The notes: a model not told the origin generated them from the sequence alone. Positions 6,390-12,880 are shown, counted from the stretch's first letter. The stretch: DNA of 15,389 bases from Pseudomonadota bacterium (GCA_023435265.1 JAEYRZ010000139.1:1-15389); one strand, 5' to 3'. Made by a program: numbers and translations.

Positions 6390-7916
6390 ATGAACGTGAC
6401 CCGCCTCGTTTCCGAATCCGCCGCCCGGCGGCCCGCCAAAATCGCCCTGACCTTCGAAAAACAGGCCTGGACCTATGGCGATTTCGATCGGGAGGTGGAG
6501 CGCTATGCCGCCGCGCTGAACGCCCTGGGCGTCCGCAAGGGGGAGCGGGTGGCCCTCCAATTGCCCAAGCGGATCGAGTTTCTGTTCCTGCACTTTGCCG
6601 CGCTGTCGCTGGGGGCTGTTTCTCTGCCGCTCAACCCCGACTACCAACCCGATGAAATCCACTACTTTCTCACCGATTCGGATGCCGCGGTGTGCATCAC
6701 GGATGACGAACGCTACCAGAGGGCGAAAGCGCGCCTGCACGCGCGCTCCGGCCTGAAGGTCGTCCTGGTGGACGGCGAAGCACCCGGTGCCGTCTCGCTT
6801 AAGGCGCTGCTCGCCGCCGTGCCGCCGCATTTCGCACGGCCCTACGCCGCCGCCGGCCGCGAAACGGCCATGATATGCTACACTTCGGGCACGACGGGCC
6901 GTTCCAAGGGCGCCATGATCACTCACGAGAATTTGATTTCCAACAGCCGGGCCCTGGCCGAGACATGGCAGTGGAGCCCGGACGACATCCTGCTGCATGT
7001 GCTGCCGCTTTTCCATGTGCACGGCCTCAATGTGGCCGCCCTTGGCGCGCTTCTGGCCGGCGCCACCATGTTCATGCACGAAAAATTCAGCCCTTCCCGG
7101 ACGTGGAAAACCATCGCGGAAGCGCGCTGCACCATGCTCATGGCCGTACCCACGATTTACCAGCGGCTGGTGGGCGAGTGGGAAACGGCTGCGCAAAAGC
7201 CGGACATTTCCTCCATGCGGGTCTTCATTTCAGGATCGGCGCCGCTCTCCGACAACCTGTTCGACCGCTTCGCGTCACTGACCGGCCATCGCATCCTGGA
7301 ACGGTATGGCATGACCGAAACGGGTATGAACACCAGCAACCCGATCGACCCGGGCGGCCGCAAGGCCAAAAGCGTCGGCTACCCGCTGCCGGGCATCGCC
7401 ATCCGGGTGACGGGCAGGGACGGGCTGGATGTGCCTGCGGGCAGCGTGGGCGAGGTCTGGCTCAAGGGACCCAATGTTTTCGCAGGCTATTGGCGCATGC
7501 CGGAGAAGACGCGCGAATCCTTTTCGGGCGACTGGTTCATGTCCGGTGACCTGGGCTACCTGGATGCGGACGACCACCACCGTCTCTACCTGGTGGGGCG
7601 CAGCAAGGAGCTGATCATCAGCGGCGGGTACAATGTGTATCCCAAGGAGGTCGAGAACGTGCTGGAAAGCCACGCCGCCGTTCTGGAATCGGCGGTCGTG
7701 GGATTGCCCGACGAGGACCTGGGCGAACGCGTTGCCGCGGCGGTCGTGCTCAGGCCGGACGCCGCCGCAGCCGCGGAAGAACTCATCGCTTTATGCAAAA
7801 GCCGCCTGGCCGGCTACAAATGCCCCAAACAGGTCATTTTCATCCCGGCTCTCCCGCGCAACGCCATGGGCAAAATTCAAAAAAACGTGCTTGCCGTCGA
7901 TTGGCCGCAAAACTGA
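6390..7916 (+). CDS. Acyl-CoA ligase (AMP-forming), malonyl-CoA synthetase (MatB/ACSF3)-like
   Basis: Activates a carboxylic acid to its CoA thioester through an acyl-adenylate. All ANL-family core motifs are present in 508 residues: P-loop YTSGTTGRSKG (164-174), A5 motif RYGMTET (305-311), SGDLG (385-389), hinge/A8 motif GRSKELIISGGYNVYPKEVE (403-422), and catalytic Lys495 in NAMGKIQK. The stretches LFHVHGLNVAALGALLAGA and MTETGMNTSNP, together with the VGYPLPG that follows, resemble malonyl/methylmalonyl-CoA synthetases more than acetyl-, long-chain or benzoyl-CoA ligases. It starts 24 nt after dctM behind AAAGGG, so it is the last gene of the TRAP locus and probably acts on the imported acid. 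No malonyl-CoA decarboxylase is present nearby, so the fate of the CoA ester is unclear. Substrate specificity is inference. Confidence 0.85.
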   Translation: MNVTRLVSESAARRPAKIALTFEKQAWTYGDFDREVERYAAALNALGVRKGERVALQLPKRIEFLFLHFAALSLGAVSLPLNPDYQPDEIHYFLTDSDAAVCITDDERYQRAKARLHARSGLKVVLVDGEAPGAVSLKALLAAVPPHFARPYAAAGRETAMICYTSGTTGRSKGAMITHENLISNSRALAETWQWSPDDILLHVLPLFHVHGLNVAALGALLAGATMFMHEKFSPSRTWKTIAEARCTMLMAVPTIYQRLVGEWETAAQKPDISSMRVFISGSAPLSDNLFDRFASLTGHRILERYGMTETGMNTSNPIDPGGRKAKSVGYPLPGIAIRVTGRDGLDVPAGSVGEVWLKGPNVFAGYWRMPEKTRESFSGDWFMSGDLGYLDADDHHRLYLVGRSKELIISGGYNVYPKEVENVLESHAAVLESAVVGLPDEDLGERVAAAVVLRPDAAAAAEELIALCKSRLAGYKCPKQVIFIPALPRNAMGKIQKNVLAVDWPQN

Positions 7917-7919
7917 CGG

Positions 7920-7952
7920 CGCCGTCGCTTTGGAGACTTTTACGAGTTCATC
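7920..7952 (+). repeat. Dispersed intergenic repeat, copy C
   Basis: CGCCGTCGCTTTGGAGAC followed by TTTTACGAGTTCATC matches copies A and B with a few substitutions and one missing T. It begins 4 nt after the stop codon of the acyl-CoA ligase gene. Confidence 0.6.
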
Positions 7953-7954
7953 AG

Positions 7955-7971
7955 AACTGATCTTTTCAGTT
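7955..7971 (+). terminator. Possible weak hairpin terminator after the ligase gene
   Basis: AACTGA (7955-7960) and TCAGTT (7966-7971) form a 6-bp stem with loop TCTTT. No T-run follows, so termination would be weak. It directly follows repeat copy C. Confidence 0.25.
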
Positions 7972-8050
7972 TCCGGCCATCGGCGCTCCTCCGACGCGCT
8001 CACGCGCACTCCGGCCTTCCACCATGTGCCGGATGCGCCCGACTCCCTGT

Positions 8051-8079
8051 TTGACATCCCGAGCGCACCCCGGTATTGT
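8051..8079 (+). promoter_or_regulatory. Sigma-70 promoter for the cysteine-cluster gene
   Basis: TTGACA (8051-8056) and TATTGT (8074-8079) are separated by exactly 17 bp. Transcription would start near 8086, giving a leader of about 54 nt. The gene is thus separately transcribed from the TRAP locus. Confidence 0.6.
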
Positions 8080-8139
8080 CCTGCATTCTTGCCGCCGGCG
8101 CCGGCCGCGGCCATTTTCAATAGGGAAGGAACCGCTTTC

Positions 8140-8934
8140 ATGGACACCCGCTCTGCCCCAAACGCCTGCATCAACCCGGTGCGCTTGGGACTCGACAGCC
8201 AATTCACATTCCGGTGCCATCCGGGCGTAGCGTGCTTTACCCAGTGCTGCCGCGGAATCAGCATCATGCTGACCCCTTACGATGTGATCCGTTTGAAGAC
8301 CCGGCTGGGACTCCCTTCGGATGAATTCCTGGCGATCTATACCGACCTCCACCTGCTGGAAAAAACCGACTTGCCGGTCGTCTCCCTCAAGCAGCTGGAC
8401 GACGACAAGCAATCATGTCCTTTCGTACGTGAAGAAGGCTGCATCGTCTATGCCGACCGCCCCACTGCGTGCCGCTACTACCCTCTGGGAGTGGCCTCGC
8501 TGCAGCATAAGGAAGGCGCGGACGATTCCGGCTTCTTTTTCTTCATCAACGAGCCGCACTGCAGGGGTTTCGAAGAACATGCGGAGTGGACCGTGGCTGC
8601 GTGGCGGCAGGATCAGGGTGTTGCGCTGCGCGATGAAATTAACGCCGAATGGACCGACCTCGTGGTGCGCAAGCGTTCGTTCCCGGCCAACATCAAGCTA
8701 ACTGAAAAAGCCAAGCAGATGTTCTTCATGGTGAGCTACAATCTGGACACATACCGCAAGTTCGTTTTCGAAAGCACGTTCCTGCAGCGCATGCCCGTGG
8801 ACGAGGCCACTCGCAACGAGATTCAGTCCGACGACGTGGCCCTGCTCAAGTTCGGCGTCGCCTGGCTCAAACACATTCTCTTCACACAGCGCGACCCGAA
8901 CCAGCAGGCGGCGGGATCGAACGCGGCTCCCTGA
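8140..8934 (+). CDS. YkgJ-family cysteine-cluster protein
   Basis: The 264-residue product has the CxxxxxCxxxCC arrangement of the YkgJ (formerly UPF0153) family: Cys26, Cys32, Cys36 and Cys37 in FRCHPGVACFTQCCRG. Further cysteines lie at 93 (QSCPF), 101 (EGCIVY), 111 (PTACRYYPLG) and 141 (PHCRGF). The spacing CPFL-x-GC-x(9)-C-R-YPLG is the family hallmark. The cysteines are thought to bind zinc or an iron-sulfur cluster; no enzymatic reaction is established. The C-terminal half (about 150-264) is helical, and no membrane helix is visible. Start 8140 is chosen because GGAAGGA (8124-8130) lies 9 nt upstream; the frame is open much further upstream only as overlap with the ligase gene. It is monocistronic behind its own promoter. 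Such genes are frequent in anaerobic Desulfobacterota, but the role here is unknown. Confidence 0.85.
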   Translation: MDTRSAPNACINPVRLGLDSQFTFRCHPGVACFTQCCRGISIMLTPYDVIRLKTRLGLPSDEFLAIYTDLHLLEKTDLPVVSLKQLDDDKQSCPFVREEGCIVYADRPTACRYYPLGVASLQHKEGADDSGFFFFINEPHCRGFEEHAEWTVAAWRQDQGVALRDEINAEWTDLVVRKRSFPANIKLTEKAKQMFFMVSYNLDTYRKFVFESTFLQRMPVDEATRNEIQSDDVALLKFGVAWLKHILFTQRDPNQQAAGSNAAP

Positions 8935-9151
8935 CCGCACAAAGCAAAAAATACCGGCTCCCGGGGACTTACCGCGTGAGACGCCGTCTGCCGACGAAGT
9001 GAACGCGAGCGCCGCGCGCGCCTGCCGGCGGCCTTCCCTGCGCCGACCGGCGCGCGAACCGAAGTCTGCTTCCTTCCGAACACCGCCCGATGAACCTCGC
9101 CTTTCACGCCGCGTTGGGGGCGCGCGCGCCGACTGTCCATGAAGACAGGTT

Positions 9152-9302
9152 CTAATCCAGCGGGCTGTTTAAAACGAGCATCGAGCCGTCAGGCAAGCGT
9201 GGCTGCAAATCGCTTCGCGCATACGCCAGCATGTAAGCATTCTTGAAAGTCGTGCAACACAGCACACGGCTTGAAAGCGAAGTTCTTCAACAGCCTGCTA
9301 AT
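9152..9302. mobile_element. MITE-like element with terminal inverted repeats at the 3' end of dapA
   Basis: AGCGGGCTGTT (9159-9169) and AACAGCCTGCT (9289-9299) are inverted copies with one mismatch. The similarity continues inward (TTAAAAC against GAAGAAC, then AGCCGT in both arms). CTAAT occurs at both outer edges (9152-9156 and 9298-9302) and may be a target duplication, though it overlaps the right inverted repeat, so the exact boundary is unsure. The interior of about 120 bp is too short for a transposase. The ends resemble those of some insertion sequences. The TAG stop codon of dapA (9298-9300) falls in the right end. The remaining spacer 8935-9151 is very GC-rich and shows no gene. Confidence 0.5.
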
Positions 9303-10338
9303 AGTTTTCGTAAACAAATGTCGCGTGAGACCGTTCGTCTTCGAGCCGCCGGCCCACGTTCACGCCGAAAAAGTCGCCGATCGGCTGAAGGATTTCCGGA
9401 TTGGAGTGCCAGACTTTGCGGGCCACGCCGAGGACGGTGTCGAGGCCCTTGCGGGTCATCTTACCCAGCGGCCGGCGGCAGGGACCGGAAGGCATTCCCA
9501 GAACGGCCATCAATGTCTTGACCGCCAGCGGGTTGCGGGCCCGGCAGGCGACATCGCCGTACGGCGTGTGCTCCACCGTTTTCACCGTCACCAGGTCGAA
9601 AAGCGGCGACAGGGCATCCCGGAGCGCCTGCGCCTCCTGAAGGGCACCCTGCTGAAGCAAGGAGACCATTCGGGTGACGGCGCGCGGGGCGATGTTGCTG
9701 ATCACCGAGATGACGCCGGCGGCCTGGATGGCGGGGTCGGTCATCATGTCGAAGGTCAGGGCATCGTCGCCGGAGAAAATCATGAAGTCGGGCCCGCAGC
9801 ATTTGCGCGTACGCCGCATGTTGTCGAGGTTGCCGGTGGCTTCCTTGACCGAAGCCACATTGGGACACGCCTTGTTGAGCAGGGCCAGGTCTTCAGGCAG
9901 CAACTGCGCCCCGGTGCGGCCGGGAATGATGTAGGGAATGATATCGAGGGCGGGAAATTCGCGGGCGATGGGCGCCACGTACTCTCTGCGGATTTCCAGC
10001 GAACTGGGGCCGTTGTAGTAAGGGTCGACGAGCAGGACGGCATCGACCCCCTGGTCGCGGGCGTGGCGCGTGGCGGCGAGCGCCTCGGCGGTGTTGTTGC
10101 TGCCCGCGCCGGCGATGCACAAACAACGCCCGCGGGTCAAGCGGGCCGCCATTTCGATCACGGCATCATGCTCGTCCCAGCTGAGGGTCGGGCTTTCACC
10201 GGTGGTGCCGACGGCCAGAATACCGCTGATGCCGCTTTCGACCTGAAAGGTGACCAGCTTTTCGAGTCCAGCGCGATCGATTTCCATTCCGTTCGAAATA
10301 AAAGGCGTGATCAGGGCGGTATAGGATCCGGGTTTCAT
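9298..10338 (-). CDS. dapA: 4-hydroxy-tetrahydrodipicolinate synthase (DapA) family protein
   Basis: Condenses pyruvate with aspartate semialdehyde in lysine/diaminopimelate synthesis if it is a true DapA. The TIM-barrel class I aldolase features are present in 346 residues: GTTGES (44-49), the DPYYN tyrosines (107-108), PGRTG with the substrate-carboxylate arginine (141), and the Schiff-base lysine Lys165 in SVKEATGNL. The position of GTTGES matches classical DapA. The protein is about 50 residues longer than the usual 292 because of a C-terminal extension (from about GKMTRKGL onward). Related members of the superfamily (sialate, KDG or other aldolases) share much of this, so the reaction is probable, not certain. 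ATG 10336-10338 follows GAGGGG at good distance on the minus strand. The gene stands alone, diverging from the TPR gene. Confidence 0.85.
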   Translation of the reverse strand: MKPGSYTALITPFISNGMEIDRAGLEKLVTFQVESGISGILAVGTTGESPTLSWDEHDAVIEMAARLTRGRCLCIAGAGSNNTAEALAATRHARDQGVDAVLLVDPYYNGPSSLEIRREYVAPIAREFPALDIIPYIIPGRTGAQLLPEDLALLNKACPNVASVKEATGNLDNMRRTRKCCGPDFMIFSGDDALTFDMMTDPAIQAAGVISVISNIAPRAVTRMVSLLQQGALQEAQALRDALSPLFDLVTVKTVEHTPYGDVACRARNPLAVKTLMAVLGMPSGPCRRPLGKMTRKGLDTVLGVARKVWHSNPEILQPIGDFFGVNVGRRLEDERSHATFVYENY

Positions 10339-10442
10339 TTTCCCCTCGTTTCTGAGTTTCTGAATCTGATAAAATAGCGGATGTGACGCGGCACTCGAAA
10401 GGTGATGCTCCGGTTTTCGGGATCGCGGCGATCGCTAGGTGG

Positions 10443-10471
10443 ACCCTAAAAAACCGCTGGGGGCCTGTCAA
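10443..10471 (-). promoter_or_regulatory. Candidate sigma-70 promoter for dapA
   Basis: On the minus strand, TTGACA (10466-10471) is followed after 17 bp by TAGGGT (10443-10448), a 3/6 match to the -10 consensus. The leader to the dapA start would be about 98 nt and contains the dyad GATCGC-C-GCGATC (10421-10433). Confidence 0.45.
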
Positions 10472-10540
10472 GCGTTATTTCCGGCCGATCGGCGGCGGTT
10501 CGGAAGGTGCTTCGGGGCTTGCGTCGACGCACGAAAACCC

Positions 10541-10569
10541 TTGACAAGCGGGCAAAAGAAACTCATAGC
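10541..10569 (+). promoter_or_regulatory. Candidate sigma-70 promoter for the TPR gene
   Basis: TTGACA (10541-10546), a 17-bp spacer and CATAGC (10564-10569, 3/6 match) lie 33 nt before the TPR start. It diverges from the dapA promoter about 70 bp away. The remaining 264-bp spacer shows no gene. Confidence 0.45.
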
Positions 10570-10602
10570 TTCGAATTCGAAAATAAATTCAAGGACACGC
10601 AA

Positions 10603-11220
10603 ATGGACAGGAATAAAAACACGGACGAATACATCGCCCAGCAGCGCCAAGCCCTGGCGAGCAATCCGGAGTGCGGCAACACGCACTACAATCTGGGCAT
10701 CGCGCTGATGAGCAAACGTCAACTCGCCGAGGCCGAGCAGGCGTTCTTGAGCGCCATCGACTGCAGCCCTACGCTGGCCGAGGCTTATGTCCAGCTGGGC
10801 GCCATCTGCTATACCCGCGGAGACCTGGACGGCTGCCTGGACTGGAACAAGCGCGCCGTGAAAGTCCGTCCGGGTTTTTCCGAGGGCTATGGCAACATTG
10901 GATTCGTACACATGCAGCGCGGCGAAGCGGACGAAGCGATCGAGGCGCTGAGACGCGCCACCGCCTTCAACTTCCGCTTCGTGCAGGGATTCACCACGCT
11001 GGCCACCGCCTACCTGATGAAGGGGCAGGCCGACGAAGCGATCGCAGCCTGCAACAGCGCCTTGAAGGTGCAGCCCGACTTCGCCGTGGCCCACAACAAC
11101 CTGGCGATTGCCTACCTTGAAAAGGGGGATCGGGAAAAGGCGCGGTTGCATGCCGAACGCGCCGTGGCGCTGGGATATGACGTCGCCCCGGAGATCCTGA
11201 AGGAGTCCCGGGGAGAATAA
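10603..11220 (+). CDS. Tetratricopeptide repeat protein
   Basis: The 205-residue product is almost entirely TPR. Five 34-residue units run at about 24-57, 58-91, 92-125, 126-159 and 160-193, with the W/LG/Y/A/F/A/P spacing seen in THYNLGIALMSKRQLAEAEQAFLSAI and AHNNLAIAYLEKGDREKARLHAERAV. There is no signal peptide or membrane helix, so it is a cytoplasmic protein-protein interaction scaffold. ATG 10603 is chosen over an upstream in-frame start at 10507 because AAGGA (10591-10595) precedes it and because the promoter boxes fall inside the longer frame. The partner is unknown. It is one of two uncharacterised genes between dapA and dsrAB, with the 125-bp palindromic element after it. Confidence 0.9.
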   Translation: MDRNKNTDEYIAQQRQALASNPECGNTHYNLGIALMSKRQLAEAEQAFLSAIDCSPTLAEAYVQLGAICYTRGDLDGCLDWNKRAVKVRPGFSEGYGNIGFVHMQRGEADEAIEALRRATAFNFRFVQGFTTLATAYLMKGQADEAIAACNSALKVQPDFAVAHNNLAIAYLEKGDREKARLHAERAVALGYDVAPEILKESRGE

Positions 11221-11228
11221 CCTCCCTT

Positions 11229-11353
11229 GACGACGCCGTAAAAATCCAATATCTGCGTTGCGCTTCATCCCGTTCTCCCTGCGGCGTACTGTAAGTACGC
11301 CCCGGGACACGGGATTCGCGGCGCCTTGATCTTGAACTTTTTACGACGCCGTC
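11229..11353. repeat. 125-bp imperfect palindromic element
   Basis: The ends GACGACGCCGTAAAAA (11229-11244) and TTTTTACGACGCCGTC (11338-11353) pair at 14 of 16 positions. Inside, GGCGTACT-GTA-AGTACGCC (11283-11301) is a perfect 8-bp hairpin. Part of the arms between also pairs (ATCCCGT on the left, ACGGGAT on the right). The whole stretch could fold as one long cruciform or hairpin. It starts 8 nt after the TPR stop, so it may end that transcript. It looks like a non-coding mobile or REP-like repeat. Confidence 0.65.
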
Positions 11354-11380
11354 GGTTTGGATACTTTTTTCGATTTCATC
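11337..11380 (+). repeat. Dispersed intergenic repeat, copy B
   Basis: CTTTTTACGACGCCGTCGG followed by TTTGGATACTTTTTTCGA and TTTCATC. From CGCCGTC onward it matches copy A (4394-4438, minus strand) at about 29 of 33 positions. Its left part is also the right arm of the 125-bp palindrome. Confidence 0.65.
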
Positions 11381-11407
11381 TTCCTCGAAAACATAGAAAT
11401 TATAGCC

Positions 11408-12580
11408 TTGACTTCCGTCGACTTCAGCTACTTGGTCGGCCAGCCGCCTGCAGCGATAACATCCGACGACCCCCAGTGGGCTGCGGCCCTGCCGCTGGAC
11501 CGCCGGAGTGCGGCGCACGCTCCGGGTGCGGCCGGAGGCGTTTTCTCCTACGGCGATTACTTCTCGGCCGCCACCCGATTTCTGTCACGCGCCGAAATGG
11601 AACTCTTTGTACGCGCCGCAGCCGTTTTGATCCCAAAGCGCATTTCACCGGCGGATATCACGCACGTTGCGGTGCATCTTGCCAAACACGGCGCATTCTA
11701 CCATCCCGCCCGCGTGGTGGCCACCCTGGACGGCGACCGCCTGGCGCTGGTTCTGAATGTCGCGGTCAGCGAAGCGGGCCGCTCCGCGCTGGCGGGCGAA
11801 TATGCGGCCCTGGAACGCCTCGCCAGCCGAAGCAGCGGATTCCTGCCACGCGTTTTCGGGCAGGGCGCCGCGCGGGCCGGCGGTTGCGACCTCGCCCTGT
11901 TCGCCGCCGAATGGTTCGAGGGGTACTGTGAACTTCATCTTCGAGCCGATTCCGGCGGCATGCCGCACTGGCAGGTATGGGGGGAGCACGGCGATCGCCG
12001 TGTTCTTTCCGGCGCCCAGATTGCGGACTTTTACCGCCGCTGCGCGCGGATCCTGACCGCCTGCTTCAACCCCCTGACTTTCGAAAGCGTCCTGGGCTGG
12101 CATCACGCGGCCGGCGACTTCATCGTCAGGCCGGAGCCCGATCGCCTTTCGGTGCGCCTGATCACCGTGCGTCGCTATGCACCCTTGTTTGCAGTGGATG
12201 CAGACGGCGCCCTCGATGCGGAACGCCTGCTCGACGGCCTGGCCGCATTTTTCATCGATATGTCGCTGCGCATGCGGATCGACCGGCTGGAGGGTGTCGG
12301 CGAGCTGATCTGGGCCCCGCCAATGGTCCTGAGGCCGGTATGGACCGGTTTCGCCGAGGGACTCGAGATCATGACCGCCGCGCATGACCTGCCGCCCGAA
12401 CTGGGCATGATGGCCCGGCGATACCTTGCCGCCCATCCGCTACGGGTATTGGAAGAGCTCGGACGGCGCATCGCCGCCCGCTATCCCCGGGCATCCGGTG
12501 AACGGCGCCTGATGGCGCAGCATCTCGAAGAACATCTGCACGCGCTCGCCGATGTCATGGCCGGTGATCCGTCAGGGTAA
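11408..12580 (+). CDS. Conserved-looking protein of unknown function, possibly of a derived kinase-like fold
   Basis: I do not recognise a named family. The frame encodes about 390 residues from TTG 11408. It has no signal peptide or membrane helix. The middle reads like a divergent small-molecule kinase: HGAFYHPARVVATLDGD then LALVLNVAVSEAG (N-lobe-like strands) and EYAALERLASR. These are followed by LPRVFGQG, AAEWFEGYCELHL, and WHHAAGDFIVRP where kinases of the aminoglycoside phosphotransferase type have H-x-D-x-x-x-x-N. The match is only suggestive and the key residues are not conventional. The start is uncertain: no good ribosome site is visible, TTG 11357 would start inside a repeat, and the first ATG is at 11597. 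Coding character is good throughout. It lies immediately upstream of dsrAB but behind a separate terminator. Confidence 0.75.
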   Translation: MTSVDFSYLVGQPPAAITSDDPQWAAALPLDRRSAAHAPGAAGGVFSYGDYFSAATRFLSRAEMELFVRAAAVLIPKRISPADITHVAVHLAKHGAFYHPARVVATLDGDRLALVLNVAVSEAGRSALAGEYAALERLASRSSGFLPRVFGQGAARAGGCDLALFAAEWFEGYCELHLRADSGGMPHWQVWGEHGDRRVLSGAQIADFYRRCARILTACFNPLTFESVLGWHHAAGDFIVRPEPDRLSVRLITVRRYAPLFAVDADGALDAERLLDGLAAFFIDMSLRMRIDRLEGVGELIWAPPMVLRPVWTGFAEGLEIMTAAHDLPPELGMMARRYLAAHPLRVLEELGRRIAARYPRASGERRLMAQHLEEHLHALADVMAGDPSG

Positions 12581-12606
12581 CCGGGAGGTCTTTTTTTGTA
12601 CAAGAT

Positions 12607-12662
12607 CCGGGCGGCGCTCAGGCTCCATTCCACAACATCATGTGGAGGGCGCCAGAACCCGG
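12607..12662 (+). other. Structured non-coding segment upstream of the dsrA promoter
   Basis: Nested helices can form: CCGGG/CCCGG (12607-12611 with 12658-12662), GGCGC/GCGCC (12613-12617 with 12649-12653) and TCCACA/TGTGGA (12629-12634 with 12641-12646, loop ACATCA). GGCTCC (12621-12626) can instead pair with GGAGCC (12665-12670), which overlaps the following terminator stem. No known RNA family is recognised. It may simply be a complex 3' end for the upstream gene. Confidence 0.4.
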
Positions 12663-12699
12663 CGGGAGCCGCAACAGCCCCGTCCCGCTTGGCTTTTTT
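12662..12699 (+). terminator. Candidate intrinsic terminator before dsrA
   Basis: GCGGGA (12662-12667) pairs with TCCCGC (12683-12688) over a 15-nt loop, followed by TTGGC and a six-T run (12694-12699). It would end transcription from the upstream unknown gene just before the dsrA promoter. Confidence 0.45.
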
Positions 12700-12700
12700 A

Positions 12701-12729
12701 TTGACAACCCGGGCGATTCTTTTTATATC
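12701..12729 (+). promoter_or_regulatory. Sigma-70 promoter of dsrAB
   Basis: A perfect -35 TTGACA (12701-12706) and TATATC (12724-12729, 4/6 match) are separated by exactly 17 bp within an AT-rich patch. Transcription would start near 12736, leaving a leader of about 145 nt. This fits the high expression expected for dissimilatory sulfite reductase. Confidence 0.7.
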
Positions 12730-12797
12730 AGCTTTTCCTGAAAAGATTTTACATGATCCCCAACCTGAAAATACCAGGTCTTCTATAAAAAAATCGA

Positions 12798-12839
12798 GAG
12801 GAGGTGAACACGTTCCACGCGATTGCTCGTCCGGTTTAG
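12798..12839 (+). other. Orphan strong Shine-Dalgarno and possible 11-codon leader ORF in the dsrA leader
   Basis: GAGGAGGTGA (12798-12807) matches the 16S anti-Shine-Dalgarno over nine bases, better than the sequence that serves dsrA itself. No start codon follows at normal distance. A GTG at 12804 opens an 11-codon frame (VNTFHAIARPV) ending at TAG 12837-12839, but it overlaps the Shine-Dalgarno. It could be a ribosome standby site or a leader signal. A weak hairpin ACCTG/CAGGT (12763-12767, 12775-12779) lies upstream. Confidence 0.35.
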
Positions 12840-12880
12840 AATCGTCAGACTCGTTTCAATAACCAAATGGAGGTAAAACG

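Noticed and set aside
5490..7196. A 568-codon open frame on the minus strand opposite dctM and the ligase
   Set aside because: It spans two real genes, has low-complexity His/Gln/Gly/Asp-rich sequence and no motif, so it is a GC-driven shadow.
7633..8139. Upstream extension of the cysteine-cluster frame into the ligase gene
   Set aside because: A ribosome site at 8124-8130, the promoter at 8051-8079 and the first family motif all support the start at 8140.
8935..9151. Alternating GCGCGC tracts after the cysteine-cluster gene
   Set aside because: They are short and expected in GC-rich spacers; no stem with a T-run, gene or repeat structure could be supported.
9271..10377. A 368-codon open frame on the plus strand opposite dapA
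   Set aside because: It is antisense to a gene with full DapA active-site motifs and reads as low-complexity shadow sequence.
12596..12862. An 88-codon frame in the spacer before dsrA
   Set aside because: It starts at TTG with no ribosome site, covers the terminator and the dsrA promoter, and has no recognisable features.
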